This document shows positions 33,223 through 41,791 of a stretch of DNA of 64,000 nucleotides, piece after piece. The notes under the pieces were generated by a model that was not told the DNA's origin, did no database searches, and was given only the letters and a program-made list of their open reading frames with translations. A program made the translations under genes and the position numbers. The DNA is from a bacterium HR40 (GTDB lineage Bacteria > Pseudomonadota > Alphaproteobacteria > Geminicoccales > Geminicoccaceae). Numbering within the stretch: the stretch's first letter is position 1; each line of letters starts with the position of its first letter. The DNA is taken from positions 248,001 to 312,000 of the forward strand of contig BEIQ01000004.1 of NCBI GenBank assembly GCA_002898275.1. The letters are read 5' to 3'.

Positions 33223-34125
33223 ATGAAGCCCAAGGTGTTCATCCACACCAACCACAAGCAGATCATCGGCGCGCTCGTCTCGGCGCACTCGATGAGGCGC
33301 AACAGCCGCCATCCCGATGCGTTCGACGTCGAGCTGATCGAACACCGCACCTACAAGGACTTCTTCGACCGCTACGAGGGTCGCGAGTATCTGCGCGACG
33401 GCGTGATGCGGCCGTGGTACAACGACGACCTCCAGTCCTTCACCCCGCTGCGCTTTGCCCCGCCGCAGCTCATGGGCTACCGCGGTCGGGCGGTGGTGGT
33501 CGATCCGGACGTGTTCGCGGTGGGGGACGTCTATCAGCTCCTCTCGCGCGACATGGAGGGCAAGGCCATCTGGTGTTGCATGCGGGGCAAGGGGCCGCGC
33601 GCCCATCCCGCGAGCTCGGTGATGCTGCTCGACTGCGCGAAGCTCACCCACTGGAACTGGCAGGAGGATTTCGATCGCCTGTTCCGCAAGGAGCGCGAGT
33701 ACAAGACGTGGATGAATCTGGGCTACGAGAACCCGCAGACGATCGGCATTCTCGAGCCGGAGTGGAATCACTTCGACACGCTCACCGAGAAGACCATGCT
33801 CATCCACAACACCCGTCGGCGCACGCAACCGTGGAAGACGGGCCTTCCGGTCGACTTCGTGCCGAGCGAGAACAATCCCTATTCTCCGTTCGCCTGGCTC
33901 ATGTACGTGCGGCGCAAGCTGTTCGGCACCTATGGCCTGCTCGGACACTACAAGCCGCATCCCGACAAGCGCCAGGAGGAGCTGTTCTTCGGGCTGCTGC
34001 GGGAGTGCGTCGAGAACGGCACAGTGTCGGAGGAACTCCTGCGCGAGGCGATGCGCAACAACTGGGTCCGTCACGACGCCTTCGAGGTGATGGAGCGGGT
34101 GCGGCCGCTGCCACGGGCGGCCTGA
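33223..34125 (+). CDS. Glycosyltransferase-like protein (GT8-type)
   Basis: 300 residues beginning MKPKVFIHTNHKQIIGALVSAHSM, the layout of nucleotide-sugar glycosyltransferases. A DxD-like metal site is in RAVVVDPDVFAVGDVY. Further conserved-looking parts are SSVMLLDCAKLTHW and NHFDTLTEKTMLIHNT. The fold assignment is a judgement by motif; no donor or acceptor can be named. ATG 33223 is used because GAGAGGA precedes it by eight bases. It follows the sulfotransferase gene by 76 bp and converges with the DUF488 gene (4 bp). Confidence 0.7.
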   Translation: MKPKVFIHTNHKQIIGALVSAHSMRRNSRHPDAFDVELIEHRTYKDFFDRYEGREYLRDGVMRPWYNDDLQSFTPLRFAPPQLMGYRGRAVVVDPDVFAVGDVYQLLSRDMEGKAIWCCMRGKGPRAHPASSVMLLDCAKLTHWNWQEDFDRLFRKEREYKTWMNLGYENPQTIGILEPEWNHFDTLTEKTMLIHNTRRRTQPWKTGLPVDFVPSENNPYSPFAWLMYVRRKLFGTYGLLGHYKPHPDKRQEELFFGLLRECVENGTVSEELLREAMRNNWVRHDAFEVMERVRPLPRAA

Positions 34126-34129
34126 GCCC

Positions 34130-34714
34130 TCAGTCCCAGAGCGGCAGCTGCGGGAGCGGATAGACGACGCGGCCGTCCGGCAACACGCGGGCGGTGGCCG
34201 GCAGCGCGTGGGCGCTCAGGTTGCCGTCGGCGAGGATGTGGCGGACTTCCACGCCGCGGGCGACGAGCTGGTCGGCGAGCAACGCGCGGTGGCAGCGGGC
34301 GGGGTCCGCCTCGGCGCACAGCACGGCGGTCGGCTGCCGGCTGGCGAGGGCGCAGAGCGCGACGAGCCCTGCCTGAAACTCCGCGCTGCCGGTCCAGTCG
34401 GCATAACCGCGAAGCGCGGGGTCGGCGATCGCGGCATTGGTCGACAGGCCGGGGATCGGCTCGCGCCGGCCGCCCAGGGCCGGAAAGTGCTCGTAGACCA
34501 TGCCGGCAGCAGCGAGCGCTCGCGACAGCGCCGGCTTCGAGACATGCGGATGGCGGCGCGAGAAGGGATACCGGCGGATGTCGGCAATGGCGGCGACACC
34601 GTGCGCCCGGAGTAGGGCGACCAGCTGCGCGAGGCTGTGGCGGGAATGGCCGATGGTCCAGATCCGCAGCATGGGGCGCTCGGCGAGCTCTCGGCGGCGG
34701 AACGGATGCGACAT
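34130..34714 (-). CDS. DUF488 family protein
   Basis: 194 residues of the DUF488 family. Core features: IWTIGHSRHSLAQLVALL at the start, VAAIADIRRYPFSRRHPH, and LCAEADPARCHRALLADQL with the CxExxxxxCHR motif typical of the family. The family function is unknown; a nucleic-acid-related role has been suggested because of the CxE-CHR site. Start could be ATG 34714 or ATG 34672 (nearer the conserved core); neither is decided by a strong ribosome-binding site. Confidence 0.85.
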   Translation of the reverse strand: MSHPFRRRELAERPMLRIWTIGHSRHSLAQLVALLRAHGVAAIADIRRYPFSRRHPHVSKPALSRALAAAGMVYEHFPALGGRREPIPGLSTNAAIADPALRGYADWTGSAEFQAGLVALCALASRQPTAVLCAEADPARCHRALLADQLVARGVEVRHILADGNLSAHALPATARVLPDGRVVYPLPQLPLWD

Positions 34715-35028
34715 GGCAGGCTCGAGGCGTCAGGCGAGAGGGGGCGCCACTGGGCCGGCGAGGAACGCTCCCGCCGCTGGTCTCGAGCGGCGGTGACGAG
34801 CGAGGCAACAGCGCCTCGGCCGCGATAAAGAAAGCGGAGGATCGCCGCGCGGAGGGTCGATCCCAGTCGGACCCCCGGCAAGGGGCGGAATCGCTGCGAG
34901 GGGGCGAGGGAAGGGGCGGGCACCGCGAGCGCGGCGCGCGCTCGCGCCCGCGGCCGGGGTTGGCTTCGCCACCATCCGGTTCGCGATCCCCGTCGCCGGT
35001 TCGCTCGACCCTTCGGCCTCGCTTGCCA
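34715..35028. other. 314-bp intergenic region
   Basis: No coding sequence with support on either strand. It holds the perfect stem-loop at 34925-34945 and otherwise only GC-rich sequence. It lies upstream of the DUF488 gene and downstream of phnX, both on the minus strand, so it should contain the DUF488 promoter; I cannot pick -35/-10 boxes with confidence. Confidence 0.5.
34925..34945 (-). terminator. Possible terminator stem-loop after phnX
   Basis: Perfect 9-bp inverted repeat GCGAGCGCG / CGCGCTCGC with a 3-base loop, 84-104 bases past the phnX stop. There is no T tract on either strand, so intrinsic termination would be atypical; the stem is strong enough to act as an mRNA 3' end or processing barrier. 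Confidence 0.35.
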
Positions 35029-35871
35029 TCACGGCTTGTCGCCGCGACGCAGACGCCCTTCGATGTCCTCGATACAGGACAGGAGATCCGCGATGCTGTC
35101 GACCACATAGTGGGCGCCCGCCTGCAGCAGCCGGCGGAAGGCGCGGGCGCGACGTTCGTGTCGCTCGGCTTCGGACAGCGCCTGCCAGTCGGGGAGCGAC
35201 AACCCCACCTCGTTGCCGGAAACCGCGACGCCCACGGTCCACATGCCGGCATTGAGGCCTTCCTCGATGCCCGGTACGGTATCGTCGACCTTCACGCAGG
35301 CTTGGACGCACTCCACTCCGAGGCGGATCGCTGCCAGCAGCGCCATGTGCGGCAGCGGCCGACCCGCGGGCACCTCGTCCGCCGAGATGGCGACATCGGG
35401 TCGGTAACCCTGGGCCTCGGCCTCGCGGAGGTTGATCTCCGTCATGGCCGACGAATAGCCGGTGGTGGCGCCGATGCGGACGCCGCGGGCACGCAATGCG
35501 GCGACCGTCTCCGCCGTCCCCGGGACCAGCCGCGAATGGCGTGCGAGACAGTCGAGCTGGAGCGGCACGAAATCGGCGTACATGGCCTCGACGTCGGTCT
35601 CCTGGGGCAGACGGCCATGCCGTTCCTGCCAGCGGCGGGCGATCGCGGGCTCGCGGGTGAGCTCCCGGATGTGGTCCTTCTTCGGGAGGCCCATGGGGCC
35701 GCGGGCCTCTTCGAGGGAAATCGCGACACCCCGTCGGGCGAAGACCTCGACGAAGACCGCGGCCGGGGCGAGCGAGCCGAAATCGACGGTGGTGCCGGCC
35801 CAGTCCAGGATCACGGCCTGCACCGGGCCACGGTAGCTGCGGCTCCAGGCGAACCGGGCGGGTGTGGTCAT
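35029..35871 (-). CDS. phnX: Phosphonoacetaldehyde hydrolase
   Basis: 280 residues, HAD superfamily. It splits phosphonoacetaldehyde into acetaldehyde and phosphate. The nucleophile Asp is in AVILDWAGTTVDFGS, the Schiff-base Lys in MGLPKKDHI, and the downstream acidic site in VKVDDTVPGIEEGL. Start at ATG 35871 is set by GGAGGATCC directly upstream; the ATG nine codons earlier would include that site. It follows phnW by 23 bp on the minus strand and completes the two-step 2-aminoethylphosphonate pathway. Confidence 0.96.
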   Translation of the reverse strand: MTTPARFAWSRSYRGPVQAVILDWAGTTVDFGSLAPAAVFVEVFARRGVAISLEEARGPMGLPKKDHIRELTREPAIARRWQERHGRLPQETDVEAMYADFVPLQLDCLARHSRLVPGTAETVAALRARGVRIGATTGYSSAMTEINLREAEAQGYRPDVAISADEVPAGRPLPHMALLAAIRLGVECVQACVKVDDTVPGIEEGLNAGMWTVGVAVSGNEVGLSLPDWQALSEAERHERRARAFRRLLQAGAHYVVDSIADLLSCIEDIEGRLRRGDKP

Positions 35872-35894
35872 GGATCCTCCACAGAGATCGTGTT

Positions 35895-37016
35895 TCATGC
35901 CGGGCGTCCGCTCGCCACCCCCATCTCCGCGAGCACTTCCCGGATCGCTGCCAAGGCGGCCCGCATCTCGGCCGCGCCGATGTGGCCGATGCAGCCGATG
36001 CGGAAGCTCGGAGCGACGGTGAGCTTACCCGGATAGATGGCGAAGCCGCGCGCCCGCAGGCGGTCGTAGAACTCCTCGAAAACGAAGCGCGGATCGGCGG
36101 GCATGCGGAAGGTGACGATGATCGGCGCTTGCAGCTCGTCGGGCAGCAGCGGCACGAAGCCCATCTCCCGCATGCCGTCGACGAGCAGACGGCAATTGGC
36201 GCGGTAGCGCGCTCCCCGGCCGCTCACGCCTCCCTCCCTTTCGTGTTCCCGTAGCGCCTGGGACAAGGCGGCGATGACGTGGGTGGGCGGGGTGAAGCGC
36301 CACTGGCCAGTCTTCTCCATTGCCGCGTATTGGTCGAAGAGATCGAGACAAAGGGAAGGGGCGTTGCCTTCTGCCGCGAGGAGGCCGTCGCGGCGCACGA
36401 TCACGAAGGCGACCCCGGGCACGCCCTCCAGGCATTTGTTGGCCGAGGCCGCGAGGGCCTCGAACGGCGTCGCGCGGGCGTCGAGGGGTAGAGCCCCGAA
36501 GCTGCTCATGGCGTCGACGAGAAGCCGCCTTCGATGACGGGCCACCACTTCGGCGATGCGCTCGATGGGGTTCAGGAGTCCCGAGGTGGTCTCGCAGTGC
36601 ACCGCCGCCACGTGGGTGATCTCGGGATCGCGTTCGAGGGTCTGCGCGAGCGCCACGACATCGTTGGGGACGTCTTCGGGCGTGCGCAGGACGAAACAGC
36701 GACGGCGATGGATGGCGGCAATCCGCACCATCCGCTCGCCGTAGGCACCGTTGGCGAGCACGAGCAGCTTGCCGTCCGGGGGCACCAGGGTGCCGAGCAT
36801 CGCCTCGACGGCAAACGTGCCGCTGCCTTGGATCGGCACGCAGACATGGCTATCCTCGCCACCCACGAGCGCGACGAGCCGTCGCCGCACCTCGGCGTCG
36901 AGCGCGAGGAAGGCGCGATCGCGCGATCCCATGTCGCGCAGCATCGCCTCCTTGACCGTGCGCGAGGTGGTGAGCGGACCGGGGGTGAGGAGGATGGGCT
37001 CGTCGGCCGAAGGCAT
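35895..37016 (-). CDS. phnW: 2-Aminoethylphosphonate:pyruvate transaminase
   Basis: 373-residue class V aminotransferase. It moves the amino group of 2-aminoethylphosphonate to pyruvate, giving phosphonoacetaldehyde and alanine. Typical parts: ILLTPGPLTTSRTVKEAML, QGSGTFAVEAML, VHCETTSGLLNPIERI, MSSFGALPLD, and SANKCLEGVPGVAF with the PLP-binding Lys. AGAGGAG precedes ATG 37016 by five bases. First gene of phnW-phnX. A TATTAT -10 at 37077-37082 (minus strand) with no good -35 suggests an activator-dependent promoter. Confidence 0.96.
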   Translation of the reverse strand: MPSADEPILLTPGPLTTSRTVKEAMLRDMGSRDRAFLALDAEVRRRLVALVGGEDSHVCVPIQGSGTFAVEAMLGTLVPPDGKLLVLANGAYGERMVRIAAIHRRRCFVLRTPEDVPNDVVALAQTLERDPEITHVAAVHCETTSGLLNPIERIAEVVARHRRRLLVDAMSSFGALPLDARATPFEALAASANKCLEGVPGVAFVIVRRDGLLAAEGNAPSLCLDLFDQYAAMEKTGQWRFTPPTHVIAALSQALREHEREGGVSGRGARYRANCRLLVDGMREMGFVPLLPDELQAPIIVTFRMPADPRFVFEEFYDRLRARGFAIYPGKLTVAPSFRIGCIGHIGAAEMRAALAAIREVLAEMGVASGRPA

Positions 37017-37072
37017 GCGCGCTCCTCTGGGCGGACGCTCGTGGCTGTGGACCGCTTCTCTTCGCGCGTCAA

Positions 37073-37095
37073 ATCGATAATAAAGGTCTTTCGAT
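37073..37095. promoter_or_regulatory. Inverted repeat in the phnW / LysR divergent promoter
   Basis: ATCGA and TCGAT at 13-base spacing (37073-37077 and 37091-37095), with an inner AAAGGTCTTT. It overlaps the candidate phnW -10 (ATAATA on the plus strand, 37077-37082) and lies 12-34 bases before the LysR start. Position suits binding by the adjacent LysR-type regulator, either activating phnWX or repressing its own gene. Confidence 0.45.
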
Positions 37096-37106
37096 AAGGG
37101 GGCCTT

Positions 37107-38015
37107 ATGGACTTGCGTGCCCTCGAGGCCTTCGTCCTCGTCCTGCGCGAAGGCGGCGTGACCCGCGCCGCGGCACGGCTCGGCGTCACCCAGCCCGCCA
37201 TCTCGGCGCGGCTGCGGACCCTCGAGCAGCTCGTGGGGCAACCGCTGCTCGTGCGGCGCCGCGGCCGCCTGCAGCTGACGGCAGCGGGCCGCGAACTCCT
37301 CGCCCGTGCCGAGCCGCTCGTGGCGCTCGCGGAAGACGTGCAGTCTTGGATCCGGGATGCCGGGCGGCTTGGGGCAGGACGTCTCTGTCTCGGCGCCGAT
37401 GGGCCGTTTGGGGTCATGCCGCTGCTCGCGGCGTTCCGCCGTTGCCATCCGCGCATCGCGGTCGAGCTCCGGATCGGCAACACGGCGCACGTCATGGGTG
37501 AACTGCGCGCCGGAGTGACCGATGCCGCGGTGGTGATGCTCGACGATCCGGTCCCGGACCTCGAGACCGCCCTGCTGTCGCGAGATCGGCTCTACGCCCT
37601 CCTGCCGGCCGGCCATCGGTTGGCGCGCGACGCCGCGCTGCCGCTCGCGCGGCTGGTCGCGGAGCCCCTCGTGTTGCGCGAGCGGGGGTCGGCGACGCGG
37701 GCGCTGTTCGAGGCGGCGGCGGCGCGCGCGGGGCTTCGTCTGCAACCCGTGCTCGAGCTCGGCTCGCGCGAGGCGGTGCGGGAAGCGGTGGCTGCCGGAC
37801 TCGGGGCGGCAGTGGTCTTCGGCGAGGAGCAGCCGCCTGACCCGCGTCTCGTGGTCATTCCCGTGCCCGAGCTCGAGCGGCCGATACCCCGGGTCCTCGC
37901 TTGCCTTCCCGGCCGACGCCGTCTCAGGGTGAACGAGGCTCTGTACCGGCTGGCGGAAGCGCTTTCGACCGCGGGGCCGGCACGCCTTCCGGCGGGAATT
38001 CGAGGCGCACCTTGA
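37107..38015 (+). CDS. LysR-family regulator, probably of phnWX
   Basis: 302 residues. The N-terminal winged helix-turn-helix is standard (LEAFVLVLREGGVTRAAARLGVTQPAISARLRTLEQLVG), followed by the two-lobed effector domain. It is divergent from phnW, the arrangement of LysR regulators controlling aminoethylphosphonate degradation (PhnR-like), so 2-aminoethylphosphonate or an intermediate is the likely effector. AAGGGGG precedes ATG 37107 by four bases. The last 92 bases overlap the convergent histidine kinase gene, which is unusual. Confidence 0.88.
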   Translation: MDLRALEAFVLVLREGGVTRAAARLGVTQPAISARLRTLEQLVGQPLLVRRRGRLQLTAAGRELLARAEPLVALAEDVQSWIRDAGRLGAGRLCLGADGPFGVMPLLAAFRRCHPRIAVELRIGNTAHVMGELRAGVTDAAVVMLDDPVPDLETALLSRDRLYALLPAGHRLARDAALPLARLVAEPLVLRERGSATRALFEAAAARAGLRLQPVLELGSREAVREAVAAGLGAAVVFGEEQPPDPRLVVIPVPELERPIPRVLACLPGRRRLRVNEALYRLAEALSTAGPARLPAGIRGAP

Positions 38016-39387
38016 GCCCCGGTCGGTTGTCGTCGAGGGTGAGGCGTGCGCGGTGCAGCCGTGCCACCGCATCGACGAGGGAGAGACCGAGACCGTTGCC
38101 CGGGGCGGAGCGTTCCGGGGCGAGGCGTACGAAGCGTTCGAGGGCGCGGGCGCGTTGATCTTCCGGAATGCCCGGACCGTTATCGGCGACCTCGATCGCT
38201 GGCGGTGGGCCGGTCTCGGTGAGGATCCACACGCGGCCCCCGGGCTCGGTATATTTGACCGCATTGTCGACGAGATTGGCCACCGCCTGGGCGAGGAGAT
38301 GCCGCTGGCCACGAACGGCGACCGGCCCGCCGGTGCGCAGCTCGAGGGCGATCTGCCGTTCCTCGGCGAAGGGTTCGTAGAGGTCGAACACATCGGCGGC
38401 GATCTCGGAGAGATCCACCGGATCCCGGTCCGCCTCGAGCGTGCCGCTCTCCGCCCGAGCGATGGCGAGAAGGGCGTTGAAGGTCGCGATCAGATGATCG
38501 GCCTCCCGCATCGTCTCTTCCAAAAGATCGCGCGCCTCTGCGGCATCCAAGGGGCGCATGAGGGCGAGCTCGAGGCGGGAGCGCATGCGAGTGAGCGGGG
38601 TGCGCAGATCGTGGGCGATGTTGTCGGTCACCTCGCGCATCGCCCGCACCAGTTCCTCGATACGCTCGAGCATGCGATTGAGATTGGCGGCGAGTTCGTC
38701 GAACTCGTCGCCGCTGCCATCGAGCGCGATGCGCCGCGAGAGATCCCCCGACATGATGAGACGGGTGGCGCGGTTGATGCCCTCGAGCCGACCCAGGGTC
38801 CAGCGCGAGAGGGCGAATCCGCCGAGGACGCCGATCACCAGGATGAGACCGGCTCCGGTCACCACGGCGTGGAGCAAAAGCCGCTGGAGGTTGATGCGAT
38901 CCTCCACGTCGCGTCCGACCAGCAGCTGGTAACGCTCGGCGACGACGAAGGCGCGGGCGAGGGCATGACGCGTCTCGTTACCCTCGCCGTCGGGGCGGCG
39001 GCGTTCGAAGGTGAAGAGCAGCGTACCATCTTCGCTAGCCATCGCCTCGGGCCAGCGGTCGATGTTGCCGGCGATCCAGTCGCCGTCCCGGGTCACGAGC
39101 AGATAGATGGAGGCGCGATTGCGCTCGGCCTCGGCTCGACGGTCGATGGCCCGTTTGAGGGCGGGCAAGGCGCCGAGCAGATATTGTTCGCGCAGGCCCT
39201 GGATCTCGGCTTCGATGGTGTCGCGGGTCTGCTGCTCCATGAAGCCGACACTCGCCTCGTAGACGAAGGCGAGAAGGGCGATCGCCGAGAGGCCGAAGAC
39301 GCCGAGATAGGCGAGCGTCAGCCGGAAGGTGGCGGAGCGAAGCGAGCTAAGAAGGATCGCGAGGCGCACGCAGCGTGTATCCCGCAC
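37924..39387 (-). CDS. Sensor histidine kinase
   Basis: 487-residue membrane kinase. Two transmembrane helices (LTLAYLGVFGLSAIALLAFVY and AVVTGAGLILVIGVLGGFAL) flank a periplasmic sensor domain of about 120 residues. A HAMP segment follows, then the H box NIAHDLRTPLTRMRS with His259, N box LVDNAVKYTEPGG, and ATP-lid motifs DNGPGIPEDQR and GNGLGLSLV. It partners with the response regulator whose gene overlaps its 5' end by about 41 bp. The C-terminal ~30 codons overlap the LysR gene in antisense. Signal unknown; envelope stress is suggested by the protease gene beyond. Confidence 0.94.
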   Translation of the reverse strand: MRDTRCVRLAILLSSLRSATFRLTLAYLGVFGLSAIALLAFVYEASVGFMEQQTRDTIEAEIQGLREQYLLGALPALKRAIDRRAEAERNRASIYLLVTRDGDWIAGNIDRWPEAMASEDGTLLFTFERRRPDGEGNETRHALARAFVVAERYQLLVGRDVEDRINLQRLLLHAVVTGAGLILVIGVLGGFALSRWTLGRLEGINRATRLIMSGDLSRRIALDGSGDEFDELAANLNRMLERIEELVRAMREVTDNIAHDLRTPLTRMRSRLELALMRPLDAAEARDLLEETMREADHLIATFNALLAIARAESGTLEADRDPVDLSEIAADVFDLYEPFAEERQIALELRTGGPVAVRGQRHLLAQAVANLVDNAVKYTEPGGRVWILTETGPPPAIEVADNGPGIPEDQRARALERFVRLAPERSAPGNGLGLSLVDAVARLHRARLTLDDNRPGLKVRLEFPPEGVPAPRSKALPPAGTEPRSP

Positions 39388-40042
39388 CGCGGACGGTGTG
39401 GATGAGCGGCGGATCGAAGTCGCGGTCGATCTTCTGCCGCAGACGGCTGATGTGCACGTCGATGACGTTGGTCTGGGGATCGAAGCGGTAGTCCCAGACC
39501 TTCTCGAGCAGCATGGTCCGCGTCATCACCTGCTCGGCGTGGCGCATCAGCACCTCGAGCAGCTTGAACTCGCGCGGCTGCAGATCGATGGGCCGCCCGG
39601 CGCGCTCCACCCTTCGGGTGAGCAGATCCATGGTGAGGTCGCGATAGCGCAGGACGGTCTCCCGCGCCTCCGTCGGGGCGGCGACGTGACGCCGCCCGAG
39701 TGCCTCGATGCGGGCGAGCAGTTCGGTGAACGCGTAGGGCTTGACGAGATAGTCGTCGCCACCGGCGCGCAGGCCCTTGACCCGATCGTCCACTTCGCCG
39801 AGAGCGGAGAGGAACAGCACCGGGGTATGATTGCCGGTGGCGCGCAGGGTGCGCACGAGCGCCAGTCCATCGAGGCCCGGCAGCATACGGTCGACCACCA
39901 GCACGTCGTAATCGCCGGTCTGCGCCGCCACCAAGCCTTCCCGGCCGTCGGCGGCGACATCCACGACATGCCCGCTCTCCCGCAGGCCCTTGGCCATGAA
40001 GGATGCTGCCTCGCGGTCGTCTTCGATGACCAAAATCCGCAT
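39347..40042 (-). CDS. OmpR/PhoB-type response regulator
   Basis: 231 residues. The receiver domain has the acidic pair E7-D8, phospho-acceptor Asp51 in VLVVDRMLPG, and Lys in DDYLVKPYAF. The C-terminal winged helix has EFKLLEVLMRHAEQVMTR and NVIDVHISRLRQKI. It should control transcription with the neighbouring kinase. Start taken as ATG 40042, at the beginning of the receiver; GTG 40054 is possible. The Do-type protease gene lies 71 bp upstream on the same strand, so the three genes may be one unit. Confidence 0.94.
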   Translation of the reverse strand: MRILVIEDDREAASFMAKGLRESGHVVDVAADGREGLVAAQTGDYDVLVVDRMLPGLDGLALVRTLRATGNHTPVLFLSALGEVDDRVKGLRAGGDDYLVKPYAFTELLARIEALGRRHVAAPTEARETVLRYRDLTMDLLTRRVERAGRPIDLQPREFKLLEVLMRHAEQVMTRTMLLEKVWDYRFDPQTNVIDVHISRLRQKIDRDFDPPLIHTVRGAGYTLRAPRDPS

Positions 40043-40113
40043 GGCCGTCGTCACATGGCCGGATTGGCCGGGCGGGAACCGGGGCCGTGCCCCGGTTCCC
40101 GCTCGCCACCTCG

Positions 40114-41649
40114 TCAGCCTTGCTTTCCCGCGCGTTCGACCGGTACCGCCACGAAGCGCGGTTGATCCTCGCGCACGACCCGCAACAGCACCACCTTCTT
40201 GCCGGCGGCGATCGCGGCATCGATCGCCTTGCGCAGATCCTCGGCGGCGCGCACGTCGCGGCCGTCGACCGCGGCGATCACGTCGCCGGGCCGGATACCC
40301 TTCGCTGCCGCTGGCGAATCCTCCTCGACCGAGACCACGAGCACGCCGGTGGTCTCCGGTGACAGACCGAGCTGCTCACGGTCCTCCGGCAGCAATGGCC
40401 GCACCGCGAGCCCGAGCCGTCCCGCCGCCGGAGTCGGGGCGACGGGTTTGCCTTCCGCGGTGGTCGCCGGCATGGTGCCGAGCTCGATCTCGAAGGTCTG
40501 TTCCTTGCCGTCGCGCACCACCGCGAGCTGGGCGCGGTGGCCGGGTCCGGCCGCCGCTACCTTGCGGGCGAGGTCGCGAGGATCGTTGACCGGCTGGCCA
40601 TCGAGAGCCACGACCACGTCGCCCGGGCGCAGACCGGCTTTTTCCGCCGGGCTTCCCGGCTGCACCGAATTGACGAGCGCGCCCCGCGCTGCCGGCAGCT
40701 CGAGGGCGCGCGCGATGTCCTCGTCGACGGGTTGGATGACAATACCGAGCCAACCACGCTCGACGGCGCCCTTTTCGATGAGATCGGCCACCACCTGCTT
40801 GGCGAGATTGGCGGCGATGGCGAAGCCGATGCCGACATTGCCCCCGGAGGGCGAGAAAATCAGCGTGTTGACGCCGATCACGTTGCCGTCGAGATCGAAG
40901 GTCGGACCACCCGAGTTGCCGCGATTGATCGGCGCGTCGATCTGCAGGAAGTCGTCATAAGGGCCGACCCCCACCTCGCGCCGCGTCGCCGAGACAATGC
41001 CGGCGGTGACCGTGCCACCCAATCCGAACGGATTGCCGACAGCGATCACCTTGTCGCCGACCCGCACCTTGTCGCTGTCGCCGAACTCGACGTAGGGATA
41101 GGGCCCGTCGTCCGGAAGCTTGAGGACGGCGAGATCGGTCTTGTCGTCGATGCCCACGGTCTGGGCCTGCAGCTCGCGGCCGTCTTGCAACTTCACGACG
41201 ATGCGTTCGGCGCCGCGGGCGACGTGCGCATTGGTGACCACATGCCCTTGCGCCGAGACGATGAACCCCGAGCCCACGGCCTCGGTTCGCGGTCCACCAG
41301 GGCCACGCGGTCCGGGCGGGGCCGGCGGCTCCTCCGGGAACGGCACATCGGGACCGAAGAAGCGGCGGAAGAAGCGCCGCATCTCGGGCGGCATCTCGGG
41401 CGCTTCCGCCATGGCGGGGGTGCTGCGCTGGACCTCGACGAAGACCACCGCTGGCACCACCGCCTCCACCAGATCCGCATAGGAACGCTCGAACTTTGCC
41501 GATTGCCGGACTTGGGCGAGCTTGTCCTGGACCGGCCCGGCGATCGCCGGCGGCAGACCGGCGAGGACGAGCGACAGGACCAGCGCCGAGGCGGCAGCGA
41601 ACTTCGGCCTGCGGTGCCAATCGGTAGCGGACGACGGCAGAACGGACAT
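40114..41649 (-). CDS. Do/DegP-type periplasmic serine protease
   Basis: 511 residues. An N-terminal signal (AAASALVLSLVLAGLPPAIA) leads to a trypsin-like domain with catalytic His142 (TNAHV), Asp172 (KTDLAVL) and Ser246 (NRGNSGGP). Two PDZ domains follow (starting about GWLGIVIQPV and GRLGLAVRPL). Such enzymes degrade or refold misfolded envelope proteins. A Pro/Gly-rich loop (FFRRFFGPDVPFPEEPPAPP) is the LA loop region. GAGGAGG lies four bases before ATG 41649. The two-component genes downstream could regulate it, as in CpxAR or similar systems. Confidence 0.95.
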   Translation of the reverse strand: MSVLPSSATDWHRRPKFAAASALVLSLVLAGLPPAIAGPVQDKLAQVRQSAKFERSYADLVEAVVPAVVFVEVQRSTPAMAEAPEMPPEMRRFFRRFFGPDVPFPEEPPAPPGPRGPGGPRTEAVGSGFIVSAQGHVVTNAHVARGAERIVVKLQDGRELQAQTVGIDDKTDLAVLKLPDDGPYPYVEFGDSDKVRVGDKVIAVGNPFGLGGTVTAGIVSATRREVGVGPYDDFLQIDAPINRGNSGGPTFDLDGNVIGVNTLIFSPSGGNVGIGFAIAANLAKQVVADLIEKGAVERGWLGIVIQPVDEDIARALELPAARGALVNSVQPGSPAEKAGLRPGDVVVALDGQPVNDPRDLARKVAAAGPGHRAQLAVVRDGKEQTFEIELGTMPATTAEGKPVAPTPAAGRLGLAVRPLLPEDREQLGLSPETTGVLVVSVEEDSPAAAKGIRPGDVIAAVDGRDVRAAEDLRKAIDAAIAAGKKVVLLRVVREDQPRFVAVPVERAGKQG

Positions 41650-41791
41650 CGATCCTCCTCGTTTCCGACGGAATGGGGCGCCCGGGCGCCGCTCTCGGAC
41701 CTCGCTAATTAGATAGGACGTTGACGGCGATTTTGCCCGCGGGTGAAGAAACCGAAAGAAAGAAAATGCCGGACGTCGGCAGGAGGTGCGG

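Noticed and set aside
34715-35028. Possible small gene in the DUF488-phnX gap
   Set aside because: Open frames there are Arg/Pro-rich, lack a ribosome-binding site and have no similarity to a known family.
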